Shown piece by piece: positions 23,630 to 33,925 of a stretch of DNA of 64,000 nucleotides. Position 1 is the stretch's first letter. Every line of letters begins with the position of its first letter. The notes below the pieces were generated by a model that was given only the letters and a program-made list of their open reading frames with translations, had not been told where the DNA came from and did not search any database. The translations under genes and the position numbers were made by a program. Origin of the DNA: Saccharopolyspora_C sp040643635 (GTDB taxonomy: Bacteria; Actinomycetota; Actinomycetes; Mycobacteriales; Pseudonocardiaceae); NCBI RefSeq assembly GCF_040643635.1, contig NZ_JBEYUS010000014.1, forward strand, positions 36,043-100,042, given 5' to 3'.

Positions 23630-23830
23630 TCAGCGGTGAAGCCGCTGAGCCGACGACCACCGAAGCAACCGGACCACCCGCGGGTTCTCAGCGGTTCCCT
23701 CGCGAGGACAGCGATTTCGCTGTGTACGGACCGGTACATGAGAAATCGCAGCCACACCGGGCAAGCGGGCAGCGAGGGAACCGCTGAGGTTCCGCTACCC
23801 GAGCGCCCCGCAAACCGGGGGCGAAGGCAG
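23630..23830. repeat. Nested-palindrome element, copy 3
   Basis: This lies between convergent TetR and ABC-F genes. AGCGGTTCCCTCGC (23690-23703) pairs with GCGAGGGAACCGCT (23772-23785). The arms extend outward to GGTTCTC and GAGGTTCCGC, and inward to GACAGCGATTTC and GAGAAATCGC. The second module, CAGCGGTGAAGCCGCTGA, followed by GACGACCACC, precedes it. It is in the opposite orientation to copy 2. Confidence 0.7.
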
Positions 23831-23849
23831 GCAGTGCGGTTCCGCCACC

Positions 23850-25487
23850 TCAGAGCTCCACGACTCGACCATCGTCGACCTGCAACCGCCGCGTCACGTG
23901 CACCGCGTCCAGCATCCGGCGGTCGTGCGTCACCAGCAGCAGGGTGCCGGAGTACGACGCCAGCGCCGACTCCAGCTGCTCGATCGCAGGCAGGTCCAGG
24001 TGGTTCGTCGGCTCGTCCAGCACCAGCAGGTTCACCCCGCGCGCCTGCAGCAGCGCCAGCGCCGCCCGCGTCCGCTCCCCCGGCGACAAGGTGTGCGCGG
24101 GGCGCAGCACGTGCACCGCGAGCAGCCCGAACTTCGCCAGCAGCGTGCGGACCTCGGCGGTCGGCCAGTCCGGCACCTGCGCGGCGAACGCGTCCAGCAG
24201 CGCCTCCGCGCCGAAGAACAACCCGCGCGCCTGATCGACCTCGCCGACCACCACGCCGGAGCCCAGCGCGGCGCGGCCCTCGTCCGGGGCGAGCCTGCCC
24301 AGCAGCGCGGCCAGCAACGTCGACTTCCCGGCGCCGTTCGCGCCGGTGATCGCCACCCGGTCCGCCCAGTCGACCTGCAGGTCCACCGGCCCCAGCGCCC
24401 ACGGGCCGCGGCGCAGCACCGCGCCGTGCAGGGTCGCCACCACCGAACCGGAGCGGGGCGCGGCGGCGATGCTCATCCGCAGCTCCCACTCCTTGCGCGG
24501 CTCCTCCACCACGTCGAGGCGTTCGATCATGCGCTCGGTCTGCCGCGCCTTCGCCGCCTGCTTCTCGGTGGCCTCGCTGCGGAACTTGCGGCCCACCTTG
24601 TCGTTGTCGGACGCCTTGCGGCGGGCGTTCTTCACGCCCTTCTCCATCCACGAGCGCTGCGAGCGGGCCCGGGATTCCAGCGCCGCGCGGGTGTCGGCGT
24701 ACTCGTCGTACTGCTCGCGGGCGTGCCTGCGCGCGACCTCCCGCTCCTCCAGGTAGGCCGCGTAGCCGCCGCCGAACGACCGCACCTGCTGCTGCGCCAG
24801 GTCCAGCTCGACCACCCTGGTCACGGTGCGCGCCAGGAACTCGCGGTCGTGGCTGACCAGCACCGTTCCCGCGCGCAGCTCGGCGACGAAGCGCTCCAGC
24901 CGCTCCAGACCGCCCAGGTCCAGGTCGTTCGTCGGCTCGTCGAGCAGGAACACGTCGTAGCGGCTCAGCAGCAGCGAAGCCATGCCGGCGCGCGCCGCCT
25001 GCCCGCCGGACAGGCTCGTCATCGGCTGTTCCAACGCCGTGTCCAGCCCGATCTCCGCGACGACGTCCTCGGCGCGTTCGGCCAGGTCAGCACCACCGAG
25101 CGCCAGCCAACGGTCCAGCGCCGTGCTGTACGCGTCGTCCGAACCCGCCGCGCCCTCGGTGAGCGCTTCCGTCGCCGCGTCCAGTTCCCGCTGCGCCGCC
25201 GCCACACCCGTGCGCCGGGCGAGGAACGCCTGCACCGACTCGCCCGGAATCCGGTCCGGTTCCTGCGGCAGGTAGCCGATCGTCGCGGTCGGCGGGCTCA
25301 ACCGCACCGAACCGTCCGTCGCCGGCACCAGGCCGGCGAGCATCCGCAGCAGCGTCGACTTGCCCGCGCCGTTCACCCCGACCAGGCCCACCACGTCGCC
25401 GGGAGCGACGACCAGATCCAGGCCGGAGAACAGGACGCGCTCGCCGTGACCTGCGGCGAGCCCCTTCGCGACGAGTGTGGCGCTCAT
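23850..25487 (-). CDS. ABC-F family ATP-binding protein
   Basis: A 545-residue protein with two ABC ATPase domains and no membrane segments. Domain 1: Walker A GVNGAGKST, signature LSGGQ, Walker B VFLLDEPTNDLD. A charged, helical linker (about 235-330, KNARRKASDNDKVGRKF) follows. Domain 2: GANGAGKST, LSPGE and LVLDEPTNHLD. ABC-F proteins work on the ribosome as translation factors or antibiotic-resistance proteins. Length and linker fit the actinobacterial resistance/regulator group, but a specific drug cannot be assigned. Monocistronic by context. Confidence 0.85.
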   Translation of the reverse strand: MSATLVAKGLAAGHGERVLFSGLDLVVAPGDVVGLVGVNGAGKSTLLRMLAGLVPATDGSVRLSPPTATIGYLPQEPDRIPGESVQAFLARRTGVAAAQRELDAATEALTEGAAGSDDAYSTALDRWLALGGADLAERAEDVVAEIGLDTALEQPMTSLSGGQAARAGMASLLLSRYDVFLLDEPTNDLDLGGLERLERFVAELRAGTVLVSHDREFLARTVTRVVELDLAQQQVRSFGGGYAAYLEEREVARRHAREQYDEYADTRAALESRARSQRSWMEKGVKNARRKASDNDKVGRKFRSEATEKQAAKARQTERMIERLDVVEEPRKEWELRMSIAAAPRSGSVVATLHGAVLRRGPWALGPVDLQVDWADRVAITGANGAGKSTLLAALLGRLAPDEGRAALGSGVVVGEVDQARGLFFGAEALLDAFAAQVPDWPTAEVRTLLAKFGLLAVHVLRPAHTLSPGERTRAALALLQARGVNLLVLDEPTNHLDLPAIEQLESALASYSGTLLLVTHDRRMLDAVHVTRRLQVDDGRVVEL

Positions 25488-25575
25488 AAGGACTGCGATC
25501 CTAATCCCCGCTCACCGCGGGGCCGCGCCCTCGTCCCCGCGTCCTCGTCCCCGCGCCCGGCCCCGCCGCGCGGGA

Positions 25576-26136
25576 CTACGCGGTCCGGCCGAGGACCGTG
25601 CCGTGCGGAATCCCGTCCAGGGCCTTCTCGAACTGTTCCAGCACGTCGGCCAGCGGAGCCGAGCTGTCCTCGTGGATCGCCAGGTCCTCGCCGGTGACGG
25701 TCAGGTGCTTGTCGATGAGGAAGAAGCTCTGCACCACGTGCCGCGCACCCAGCGAACTCACCACCGGGCGCAGCCCGTAGTCCAGCGCCAGCACGTGCGC
25801 CAAGCTGCCGCCGGTGGCCAGCGGCAGCACCGCCTTGCCGGTGAACCCGAACTGCGGCAGCAGGTCCAGGAACACCTTCAACAGCCCCGAGTAGGCGGCC
25901 TTGTAGGTGGGCGTGGCGAGCACGATGCCGTCGGCGCGCCCGACCTTCGCCACCGCGTCGGCGATCTCGGCGTCGCTCGTGTCCGCACCCAGCAGCGCTT
26001 CGGCGGGCAGGGTGCGCAGCCGCAGGTGCTCGGCGCGGCGGCCGGACGCGGTGAGCCTGCGCGCCAGGTGCTCGGCGACGCGTTCGGTCTTGGAGGTCTT
26101 CGAAGGGCTACCGGAAATGACCAGGACGGTGGACAC
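25576..26136 (-). CDS. NADPH-dependent FMN reductase (SsuE/MsuE-like)
   Basis: A 186-residue flavodoxin-fold reductase. STVLVISGSPSKTSKTERVAEHL carries the phosphate-binding GSPS motif, and IVLATPTYKAAYSGLLKVFLD matches the SsuE/MsuE substrate region. It reduces FMN with NAD(P)H and passes it to a two-component sulfonate monooxygenase. The GTG at 26136 has GAGGAG 7 nt upstream, so the longer frame to 26199 is rejected. A cysteine leader ORF begins about 200 nt upstream, as at the SsuD-like gene, which is the natural partner. Confidence 0.83.
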   Translation of the reverse strand: MSTVLVISGSPSKTSKTERVAEHLARRLTASGRRAEHLRLRTLPAEALLGADTSDAEIADAVAKVGRADGIVLATPTYKAAYSGLLKVFLDLLPQFGFTGKAVLPLATGGSLAHVLALDYGLRPVVSSLGARHVVQSFFLIDKHLTVTGEDLAIHEDSSAPLADVLEQFEKALDGIPHGTVLGRTA

Positions 26137-26209
26137 GCGCGTTCTCCTCACGGGGGTGGCCGGTGATCCGAGGCGGGGAAACGAACCGGGGCAGTCCACA
26201 GTGGAATGA

Positions 26210-26332
26210 TCAGTGAGCTGCGGAGGCGCCGGTCCGGCGGCGGGAACGACACCCCTGCGCCGCGACGCGCAGCAGATCCACGTGGCGGCGCTCGGTCAAC
26301 GACGCCGGGAGGGCGGGCAGGTCCGGGAGCAC
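26210..26332 (-). CDS. Cysteine-containing leader peptide (40 aa) upstream of FMN reductase
   Basis: A 41-codon ORF from the GTG at 26332. The core LTERRHVDLLRVAAQGC is followed by a basic tail. The cysteine codon is again TGT. It matches the leaders at 15738 and 19993, but is longer at both ends. It stops 73 nt before the reductase start. Translation-coupled control by cysteine supply is inferred. Confidence 0.62.
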   Translation of the reverse strand: MLPDLPALPASLTERRHVDLLRVAAQGCRSRRRTGASAAH

Positions 26333-26338
26333 GGAACC

Positions 26339-26368
26339 ATCGCAACACCGGCTCGAACGGGGTGTCAA
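26339..26368 (-). promoter_or_regulatory. Leaderless promoter of the FMN reductase locus
   Basis: On the minus strand, TTGACA (26368-26363), an 18-nt spacer and TGCGAT (26344-26339); the leader GTG begins 6 nt later. Same architecture as the other two cysteine-leader promoters. Confidence 0.6.
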
Positions 26369-26423
26369 CCAGACGGGACGCGAATCCCAACTCGCGGAAC
26401 CGGGAATCCCTCCCGGCGGCGCG

Positions 26424-27368
26424 TCAGTCCGCCGCGCCCCGGCTCAGGCGGTCCAGCCGCCGCGGCGTCGGCCACTTCACGTGCGACGCCCAGCCGAAGC
26501 GCTCGAACAACCAGATCACCCGGGCCGACACGTCGATCTGCCCGCGCCGCACGCCGTGCCGCGCGCACGTCGGATCGGCGTGGTGCAGGTTGTGCCACGA
26601 CTCACCCATGCTCAGCAGCGCCAGCGGCCAGAAGTTCGCCGCCTTGTCCCGGCTCTTGAACGGCCGCTCCCCGATCAAGTGGCAGATCGAGTTCACCGAC
26701 CACGTCACGTGGTGCAGGAACGCCACCCGCACCAGGCCCGCCCAGAAGAACGCCGTCCACGCGCCCCACCACGTGCCCGTCACCGCGCCACCCAGCACCG
26801 CGGGCAGCAGCAACGTCAACACCGTCAACGGCCCGAACAGCCGGTGCACCAGCACGATGTCCCGATCCGCCATCAGGTCCGGCGCGAACCGCTCGCGGTT
26901 CGTCAGGTCCCGCTCGAAGAGCCACCCCATGTGCGCGTGCCAGAACCCGCGCGCCAACGCCAGCGGTGACGTGCCGAACGCCCACGGCGAATGCGGATCG
27001 CCCTCCCGGTCCGAGAACGCGTGGTGCCTGCGGTGATCCGCCACCCAGTGCATCACCGGACCCTGCACCGACATGCTGCCCGCCACCGCCAGCGACACCC
27101 GCAACCAGCGCTTCGCGCGGAACGCGCCGTGCGTGAAGTACCGGTGGAAACCCACCGTCACCCCGAGGATCGTGAACACGTAGAAACCCGCGGCCAACCC
27201 CACGTCCCACCAGCTCAGGCCCCACCCCCACGCCAGCGGCACCGCGGCCAGCAACGCCAGGAACGGCAGCAGGATGAACACGTAGACCGACAGCTGCGGC
27301 GCCCACCCCCGACGCCCGGCCAGCAGCGGCGCCCGTTCCTTGCCTGCGGTGGATTCGGTGGTGACCAT
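26424..27368 (-). CDS. Membrane fatty-acid (acyl-CoA) desaturase
   Basis: A 314-residue integral membrane di-iron desaturase with the three His boxes: HRYFTH, DHRRHH and HNLHH. Four hydrophobic segments are placed as in stearoyl-CoA delta-9 desaturases. It inserts a cis double bond in acyl chains and needs an electron donor supplied elsewhere. The ATG at 27368 is preferred over a 28-codon longer reading. Stands alone on the minus strand. Confidence 0.88.
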   Translation of the reverse strand: MVTTESTAGKERAPLLAGRRGWAPQLSVYVFILLPFLALLAAVPLAWGWGLSWWDVGLAAGFYVFTILGVTVGFHRYFTHGAFRAKRWLRVSLAVAGSMSVQGPVMHWVADHRRHHAFSDREGDPHSPWAFGTSPLALARGFWHAHMGWLFERDLTNRERFAPDLMADRDIVLVHRLFGPLTVLTLLLPAVLGGAVTGTWWGAWTAFFWAGLVRVAFLHHVTWSVNSICHLIGERPFKSRDKAANFWPLALLSMGESWHNLHHADPTCARHGVRRGQIDVSARVIWLFERFGWASHVKWPTPRRLDRLSRGAAD

Positions 27369-27504
27369 CGCGCGAGAACCTCGAATCTGGCGGGAGCTGG
27401 GACCGTGCGCTCCACATTCCAGGTACCCGAGCCGCCCGGCAACGAACCGCACCCCACACCGCGGTGAACTTCGCCTGATCAGGGTGAATCCAGGCCGGTG
27501 GGGT

Positions 27505-28638
27505 TCAGCGCGTCACCACCTGGGCGAGGACCATCGAGAACGCGTCCCGGTCCACCGCGGCCGGCTCCGCCGCCAGCCACTCGCCGATCTCGCGGACGAA
27601 GCCCTCCGGCGTCAGCGGTTCCACCGGCGCCGCCGCGTCCGACTCGCCGATGCTCACCTCACCGGCCCGGTTCGGGTAGAGCAGCAGCACGCCGCGCACT
27701 TCGACCTCCGGCAGCAGCGCCTCGAACGCCGCGACACCCTCGCCGAGCCGCGTGGTGCCACCGCGGAACACGTGGCCGTTGCGCCACACCTCGCCGTCCT
27801 CGTCCACCTCGTAGTGGCCGGGCAACCACCGCTTCGACTCGACCAGCACCAGCCGCCTGCCGCACAGCACCGCGTGATCCACGTCCGCGAACACCGAACC
27901 CGGCCAGGCCACGCCGTGGAAGATCCGCACCCCCGGCAGCCGCGTCAGGTGGTCCGCCAGCAACTCCGCGGACCGCTGCTTCACCACCGCGTCCGCGGCC
28001 ACTTCCTCCGCCGCGGTCCCGCCGAACACCCGGCCCCGGTTCTCCGCCTCGAACAAGCGGTCCGTGCGGTGCGCCTCCAGCAGGCGCCGCAGCAGCACCA
28101 GCACCACCACCCCGGCCGACACCAGCAGCGCCAGCCACATCCCCAGCAGCACCCCGCTCAACCCCACCAGCAGGCCCGCCGCCGCCAGCAGCACCCAGCC
28201 ACCGGCCATCGCCAACGCCGCCGTCCGGTCCGGCGCCGTCACCGGCAGGTACACCACCCGTTCCGCCGGATCGACCTCGTCCCACCACGGGATGTCCGCG
28301 GCGCCCAGGTCCGGGGCGGGCGGTGCGAAATCCGGATCGTCGCCGAAGTCGCGGCGCTGTCCCGGCCGGTACACCCACCGCCGGGACGGCGTGCGGGACC
28401 GGGGCTCCGCGACCACCGGCTCCGGCTGCTCCGCGCCGTCACCCCCACCGTCGTAGTCCGCGCGGCGCACCGGATCGTTCAACGTCTCGTACGCCTGCTG
28501 CAGCAACCGGAAGGTGCCCGCGGTGCCGCCGACGTCCGGGTGCATCGTCCGCGCCAACGTCCGGTACGCGGATTTGATCTCGGCGCTCGACGCGGAGCGC
28601 TCCACGCCCAGCAGCTCGTAGTAGTCGACCCCGCGCAC
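27505..28638 (-). CDS. J-domain/NERD nuclease-related membrane protein
   Basis: A 377-residue fusion. Residues 1-65 are a J domain (VDYYELLGVERSASSAEIKSAY with the HPD motif in RTMHPDVGG). Two adjacent membrane segments follow (about 150-195). The C-terminal 180 residues form a nuclease-related domain (NERD): DVDHAVLCGRRLVLVESKRW carries the D...E-x-K restriction-type core. J domains recruit DnaK; NERD domains are predicted DNA-processing modules. The GTG at 28638 has GGAG just upstream. The function of this combination is unknown. Confidence 0.72.
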   Translation of the reverse strand: MRGVDYYELLGVERSASSAEIKSAYRTLARTMHPDVGGTAGTFRLLQQAYETLNDPVRRADYDGGGDGAEQPEPVVAEPRSRTPSRRWVYRPGQRRDFGDDPDFAPPAPDLGAADIPWWDEVDPAERVVYLPVTAPDRTAALAMAGGWVLLAAAGLLVGLSGVLLGMWLALLVSAGVVVLVLLRRLLEAHRTDRLFEAENRGRVFGGTAAEEVAADAVVKQRSAELLADHLTRLPGVRIFHGVAWPGSVFADVDHAVLCGRRLVLVESKRWLPGHYEVDEDGEVWRNGHVFRGGTTRLGEGVAAFEALLPEVEVRGVLLLYPNRAGEVSIGESDAAAPVEPLTPEGFVREIGEWLAAEPAAVDRDAFSMVLAQVVTR

Positions 28639-28756
28639 GAAACTCCGTCCACCGTAAGCGATCGGCCAGCCACGACCGCGCGGATATGATAAGTGCAAGC
28701 GGCCGTTCAAGATCAGCCAGTGGTGCCGGGCGAGCCGCGTTCCGCGACCGGTTCGG

Positions 28757-29761
28757 CTAACCGGGTGACGACCGCAGCCGCCACGCCAGCAACCCGCCCA
28801 ACGCCAACGGCAACCAGAACACGAACACCCGGAACACGAGCACCGCCGCCGCCGACACCCCGATCGGCACCCCGTACGAGGCCAGCGCCGCGGCCGCACC
28901 CACCTCCACGAAACCCACCCCGCCCGGCAGCACCCCGACGATGCCGAACAACGTCGACACCGCGTACGCCACCAGCGCCACCAGCGGCCGGTCCCCCGCG
29001 CCCACCGCCACCATCGACGCCCACAGGACCGCCGCCCCCAGCAGGTCGATCAGCACCGCGAAGCACACCGCGGGCAACGCCGTCCACGGCCGGGCCCGGA
29101 TCGCCGCCACCGCGTCGTAGAACTCGTCCGCGGCCTCCGCGTCCCGCTCCCGCGGCTCGCGGCGCAGCACCCGGTCCAGCACCCGCCCCGGCCACGACCA
29201 CACCCGGCGCAGCACCTCCCGGCTGCGCACCGCCGCCACCAGCGCCACCACCCTCGCCAGCAGCCCGATGGAGAACAGCACGGTGGCGACGATCTCCGCG
29301 CGCTCCATCCGGCCGTCCCAGCACACCACCGCCAACCCCGCCGCCAGCGTCACCACGAAACCCACCTCGGCGGTCTGCGCCGCCGCCAAGTACGCGCCGG
29401 TGACCCGCCCCTGATCGCGCGTCCCCCGACCGCGCGCGTGCAGCGAGAACGCCGCCAAGCCCGCCAGGTTCCCCGACTTCACCGCCAGGTTCAGCGCGAT
29501 CGACGCCACCGTCACCGGGAGCAGCTCCGCGAATTCGTGGTAGCCGCCCGCCCCGGTGACGCGGCGCGCCGCCACGTGCAGCAGCACCCAGTTCGCGATC
29601 CACACCAGCAGCACTCCCGCGCCGACCGCCAACCAGCGCGGATCGGCGTCCCGCAACGCCCGGCCCGCCGCGGGCAGCTCGTGGCGGTTCGCCCACACCA
29701 GCGCGGCGATCGCCGCCGCCACCAGCAGCACCGCCGCGACCTGGAGCCAACGGGAACGCAC
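28757..29761 (-). CDS. Lysylphosphatidylglycerol-synthase-TM-like (UPF0104) membrane protein
   Basis: A roughly 334-residue protein with about eight hydrophobic segments and the family motifs AVKSGNLAGLAAF and GVLPGGVGFVEVGAAAAL. It matches the flippase-like membrane half of aminoacyl-phosphatidylglycerol synthases, without the soluble transferase domain. Possible roles are lipid flipping or export of a glycolipid. The start is uncertain: the GTG at 29761 or an in-frame codon at 29866. Upstream gene on the same strand is the long low-complexity protein. Confidence 0.72.
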   Translation of the reverse strand: MRSRWLQVAAVLLVAAAIAALVWANRHELPAAGRALRDADPRWLAVGAGVLLVWIANWVLLHVAARRVTGAGGYHEFAELLPVTVASIALNLAVKSGNLAGLAAFSLHARGRGTRDQGRVTGAYLAAAQTAEVGFVVTLAAGLAVVCWDGRMERAEIVATVLFSIGLLARVVALVAAVRSREVLRRVWSWPGRVLDRVLRREPRERDAEAADEFYDAVAAIRARPWTALPAVCFAVLIDLLGAAVLWASMVAVGAGDRPLVALVAYAVSTLFGIVGVLPGGVGFVEVGAAAALASYGVPIGVSAAAVLVFRVFVFWLPLALGGLLAWRLRSSPG

Positions 29762-29893
29762 CGGAGCAGGGTGGCAGCAGGGCGGTCTGAGCGCCGCCCG
29801 GACAGGACCGTGTTCGCTCGCCCGGAAGCGATCACGATACGTGTCGACCAGTGCGGGCTCGCCCACCTTTTCCGGTGAATCCGCTGCCCCCGT

Positions 29894-31822
29894 TCAGCGA
29901 TCTCGGTGCGCGGTGCCGCGTCGGCGTGTCGCGTCCCGCCGCCGCCGGGCCCGAGTCACCTGCCGCTTGGCGTCCCGCAGCCGATCGGTCAGCTCCGACA
30001 GCTCCGCGCGGAGCTCGTCACGACGATGTTCGAGCCGGTCCCGCTCCTGCTCCACCGACCGCAGCGCCTCCTCGGCGCGGTGCCGGTCGGACTGGGTGCC
30101 GCGCTGGTCGGATTCCGTGCCACGCCGGTCGGACTCGGTGCGGCGCCGGTCAGACTCGATGCGGCGTCGATCTGTTCCGGTGCTGCGCACGTCGGACTCG
30201 GTGCCGCGCGGGCCCATTCCGGTGCTGTGTTGGTCGGACTCGGTGCCGCGCCGGTCATCTCGCGTTCGCCGCGTTCCGTCCTTCGCTTCCGCCGCGTTCT
30301 TGTCGTCGGTCGTCCCGGCCTTCGCAGTCCCGGACTTCGCAGTCCCGGACTTCGCGGTCTCGGACTTCGGCCGCGAGCGGGCGGGCGGCGCGTCCTCCTC
30401 GCCGGTCGGGGCTGGTGCGGATTTCGTTCGGTCTCGTGCTGCCTTCGCCCGGACCCGCGCACCGGCCGGGCCGTCGTGCGCGGCCTTAGCCTGGCCCTGC
30501 GCCGTTCCCGACCGCTCCCGCCCACCGGCCGACCGGTCCTGCGCCGCTTTCGGCCGACCCTGGGCTGTTCTGGTCCGCTTCTGAGCAGCGCTCGTCGGGT
30601 CGTGCGCCGTCCGCACCCGGTCCTGCGAGGTGGCCGCCGGATCCTGCTTGGCCGTCGCCGGATCCTGCGTGGCCGTCGCCTGATCCTGGGCCACCTTTCT
30701 CCGGCGCGGCGCAGCGGCGGCCCGCTCCCGCCCAGCCTCCGACCCGTTCTCCGCCGCAATCTCCTGGCCGCGCGCGGTGGCAGATCGGCCCTGCGCAGAC
30801 TCCCGTCGGGCCTGCGCCGCCTCCGGCGGACCCTGCGCAGTCTTCGTCCTGTCCCACTCGGCTTTCGTTCGACCGTGCGCGGTCTCCGGCCGGCCCCTCC
30901 CCACTGTCGTCCGGCCGTGCGCCTGCGCCGCTTTTGGCCGGTCCTGCACGGTCTCCGCCTGATCTCGCGTGGTGGCGACCCGCTCCCGCGCGCCCTCCGA
31001 CCGGTCCGGCGCCGCCTTCCTCTGAACCCGTGCGGTGTCCCGCCTGCCGTGCGCGGTACCTGGCTGGTCCCGGGCAGTGCGCGCCGTGGGACGTTCCGCG
31101 ATGCGCGAGCCGGACCGACCGGCCGCCGCCGGCGATGCTTCCTCCGCCGAAGCGCGCGTCCGCCGCTCCGGGCTTCGCTCTCGGCTTCCGGTCTCCCGTC
31201 CGCCCCTCAGCGGCGGCGCGTCATCCCGGGAGTGTTCGGCGCCCCGCTGCGCACCCTCGCGCGGGCCGTGTCCCCGCGGCCCGGTCCCCTGCTCACGGCG
31301 AGCCGTGGCGCTGCGCATCGCCGCCACCGACAGCTCGTCCAGGCCGAACCCGCTGTACTCCAGCGCGCCGCTGAGCACCCCGGCCCGCACTTGGCGCGCG
31401 GAGTCCGGTTCCGCGACCGCCGCGGTGAAAGTGCTCTCCACCTGCCTGCGCGCCTGCTCACCCAGCGGTTTCCCGCCGCGTTCCACCACCTGCGCCGTCC
31501 GAGCCGTCAGATCCGTGACGACTTCCGCGCGCCGCCGGTCCAGCCGCCGGATCTCGTCCCCGCGCAGCTCGCGTTGCGCTGAACGCAACTCCTCGCCGAC
31601 CTCGACGAGTTCGGCCACCCGCCGCGGATGTTCGACGGCCACCCGGTTCACCGCCCACGCCGCCGTCGTCGGCTTGCGCAGCTCCCCGATCGCCCTGGCC
31701 AGGTCCTCGTCACCGGCGTCCCGGGCGGCGCGGACCCGCTCGTTGCGGTCGGCCACGAACCTCGCCGGATCTCCCTGGTAGAGCTGCTGCAGCAGCTCGT
31801 CCGGCACCTGCTCTCCGGCCAT
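29894..31822 (-). CDS. Large Arg/Ala-rich coiled-coil protein with heptad repeats
   Basis: A 642-residue protein of unknown function. Residues 1-150 are ordered and look like a conserved actinobacterial domain (FVADRNERVRAARDAGDEDL, then LRKPTTAAWAVNRVAVEHP). The middle 400 residues are low-complexity, Arg/Ala/Thr/Gln-rich and strongly charged. Residues about 524-579 are eight 7-residue repeats of the type RRGTESD (DNA 30086-30253, 21-bp units). The last 60 residues form a basic coiled coil (EQERDRLEHRRDELRAELSE). The ATG at 31822 has a weak ribosome site. Divergent from the PspC gene. A nucleic-acid or envelope scaffold role is possible but unproven. Confidence 0.6.
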   Translation of the reverse strand: MAGEQVPDELLQQLYQGDPARFVADRNERVRAARDAGDEDLARAIGELRKPTTAAWAVNRVAVEHPRRVAELVEVGEELRSAQRELRGDEIRRLDRRRAEVVTDLTARTAQVVERGGKPLGEQARRQVESTFTAAVAEPDSARQVRAGVLSGALEYSGFGLDELSVAAMRSATARREQGTGPRGHGPREGAQRGAEHSRDDAPPLRGGRETGSRERSPERRTRASAEEASPAAAGRSGSRIAERPTARTARDQPGTAHGRRDTARVQRKAAPDRSEGARERVATTRDQAETVQDRPKAAQAHGRTTVGRGRPETAHGRTKAEWDRTKTAQGPPEAAQARRESAQGRSATARGQEIAAENGSEAGRERAAAAPRRRKVAQDQATATQDPATAKQDPAATSQDRVRTAHDPTSAAQKRTRTAQGRPKAAQDRSAGGRERSGTAQGQAKAAHDGPAGARVRAKAARDRTKSAPAPTGEEDAPPARSRPKSETAKSGTAKSGTAKAGTTDDKNAAEAKDGTRRTRDDRRGTESDQHSTGMGPRGTESDVRSTGTDRRRIESDRRRTESDRRGTESDQRGTQSDRHRAEEALRSVEQERDRLEHRRDELRAELSELTDRLRDAKRQVTRARRRRDATRRRGTAHRDR

Positions 31823-31903
31823 CCACCCAGCCCAGCACGGGCCCCGCCGCCGCGCACCCGAGCCCGAGGCGTGGCGCCGGGTCCGGCGGGGAACCCCACC
31901 GGC

Positions 31904-32086
31904 ATGACGACGGTTCTGCAACGCCCCCGCAGCGGGGCTCTGATCGCCGGGGTGTGCGCGGGCATCGCACAGCGCTTCGGCTGGAACGTCGGCCTGGTCC
32001 GGCTGCTGTTCGTGCTCTCCTGCATCCTGCCCGGCCCGCAGTTCTTGATCTACCTGGCGCTGTGGATCGTGATGCCCAAGCAGTGA
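31904..32086 (+). CDS. PspC-domain membrane protein
   Basis: A 60-residue protein consisting of a PspC domain: LIAGVCAGIAQRFGWNVGLVRLLF, then PGPQFLIYLALWIVMPKQ. Two hydrophobic segments suggest it is membrane-bound. PspC proteins take part in envelope-stress responses. ATG at 31904, no clear strong ribosome site. It is divergent from the coiled-coil protein and followed by a terminator. Confidence 0.82.
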   Translation: MTTVLQRPRSGALIAGVCAGIAQRFGWNVGLVRLLFVLSCILPGPQFLIYLALWIVMPKQ

Positions 32087-32144
32087 ACCCGGGATCGAGG
32101 ACCAGGGCCGAGCACCGCCGTGACCTGGCCCGGAACGCGAAAAA

Positions 32145-32168
32145 CCCGCTGACTCTGGAGTCAGCGGG
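32145..32168. terminator. Bidirectional intrinsic terminator
   Basis: CCCGCTGACT and AGTCAGCGGG form a perfect 10-bp stem with a CTGG loop. On the minus strand it is followed by TTTTT, serving the inositol operon ending at 32376; on the plus strand by CCTTTCC, serving pspC. It is the clearest intrinsic terminator in the window. Confidence 0.85.
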
Positions 32169-32375
32169 CCTTTCCACGCGGATGGCCGAGGCGGCGGAAC
32201 CGCCCCTCCCTTGTGGCCATCCGGAACAGCCGTGCTCGGTCAGGTGGCGCCCTGGAACCGGCACGGCCAGCTCATCGCCGGCGCACCGTGCTGATGTCCA
32301 CGGTAACCGCTACGGGTGACATAAGCCCAGGGCGCGCCGCACTTCACCGGACGGAAACCGGGTGTTCCACCGAAA

Positions 32376-33869
<1,494 letters not shown>

Positions 33870-33925
33870 GATCTCCCGAAACCTTCCCGATTCGCCGCGA
33901 ATCCGTGCTCGGGCACCCTGCGCGT

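Noticed and set aside
26195..26205. TCCACAGTGGA palindrome near the FMN reductase as an operator
   Set aside because: The CCACTGTGG core also occurs inside coding sequence (for example near 56868 and 59383), so it is probably a common oligomer here.
32170..32340. A possible tRNA-like fold after the terminator
   Set aside because: I could not form an acceptor stem, D, anticodon and T arms with a GTTCNA-type T loop.
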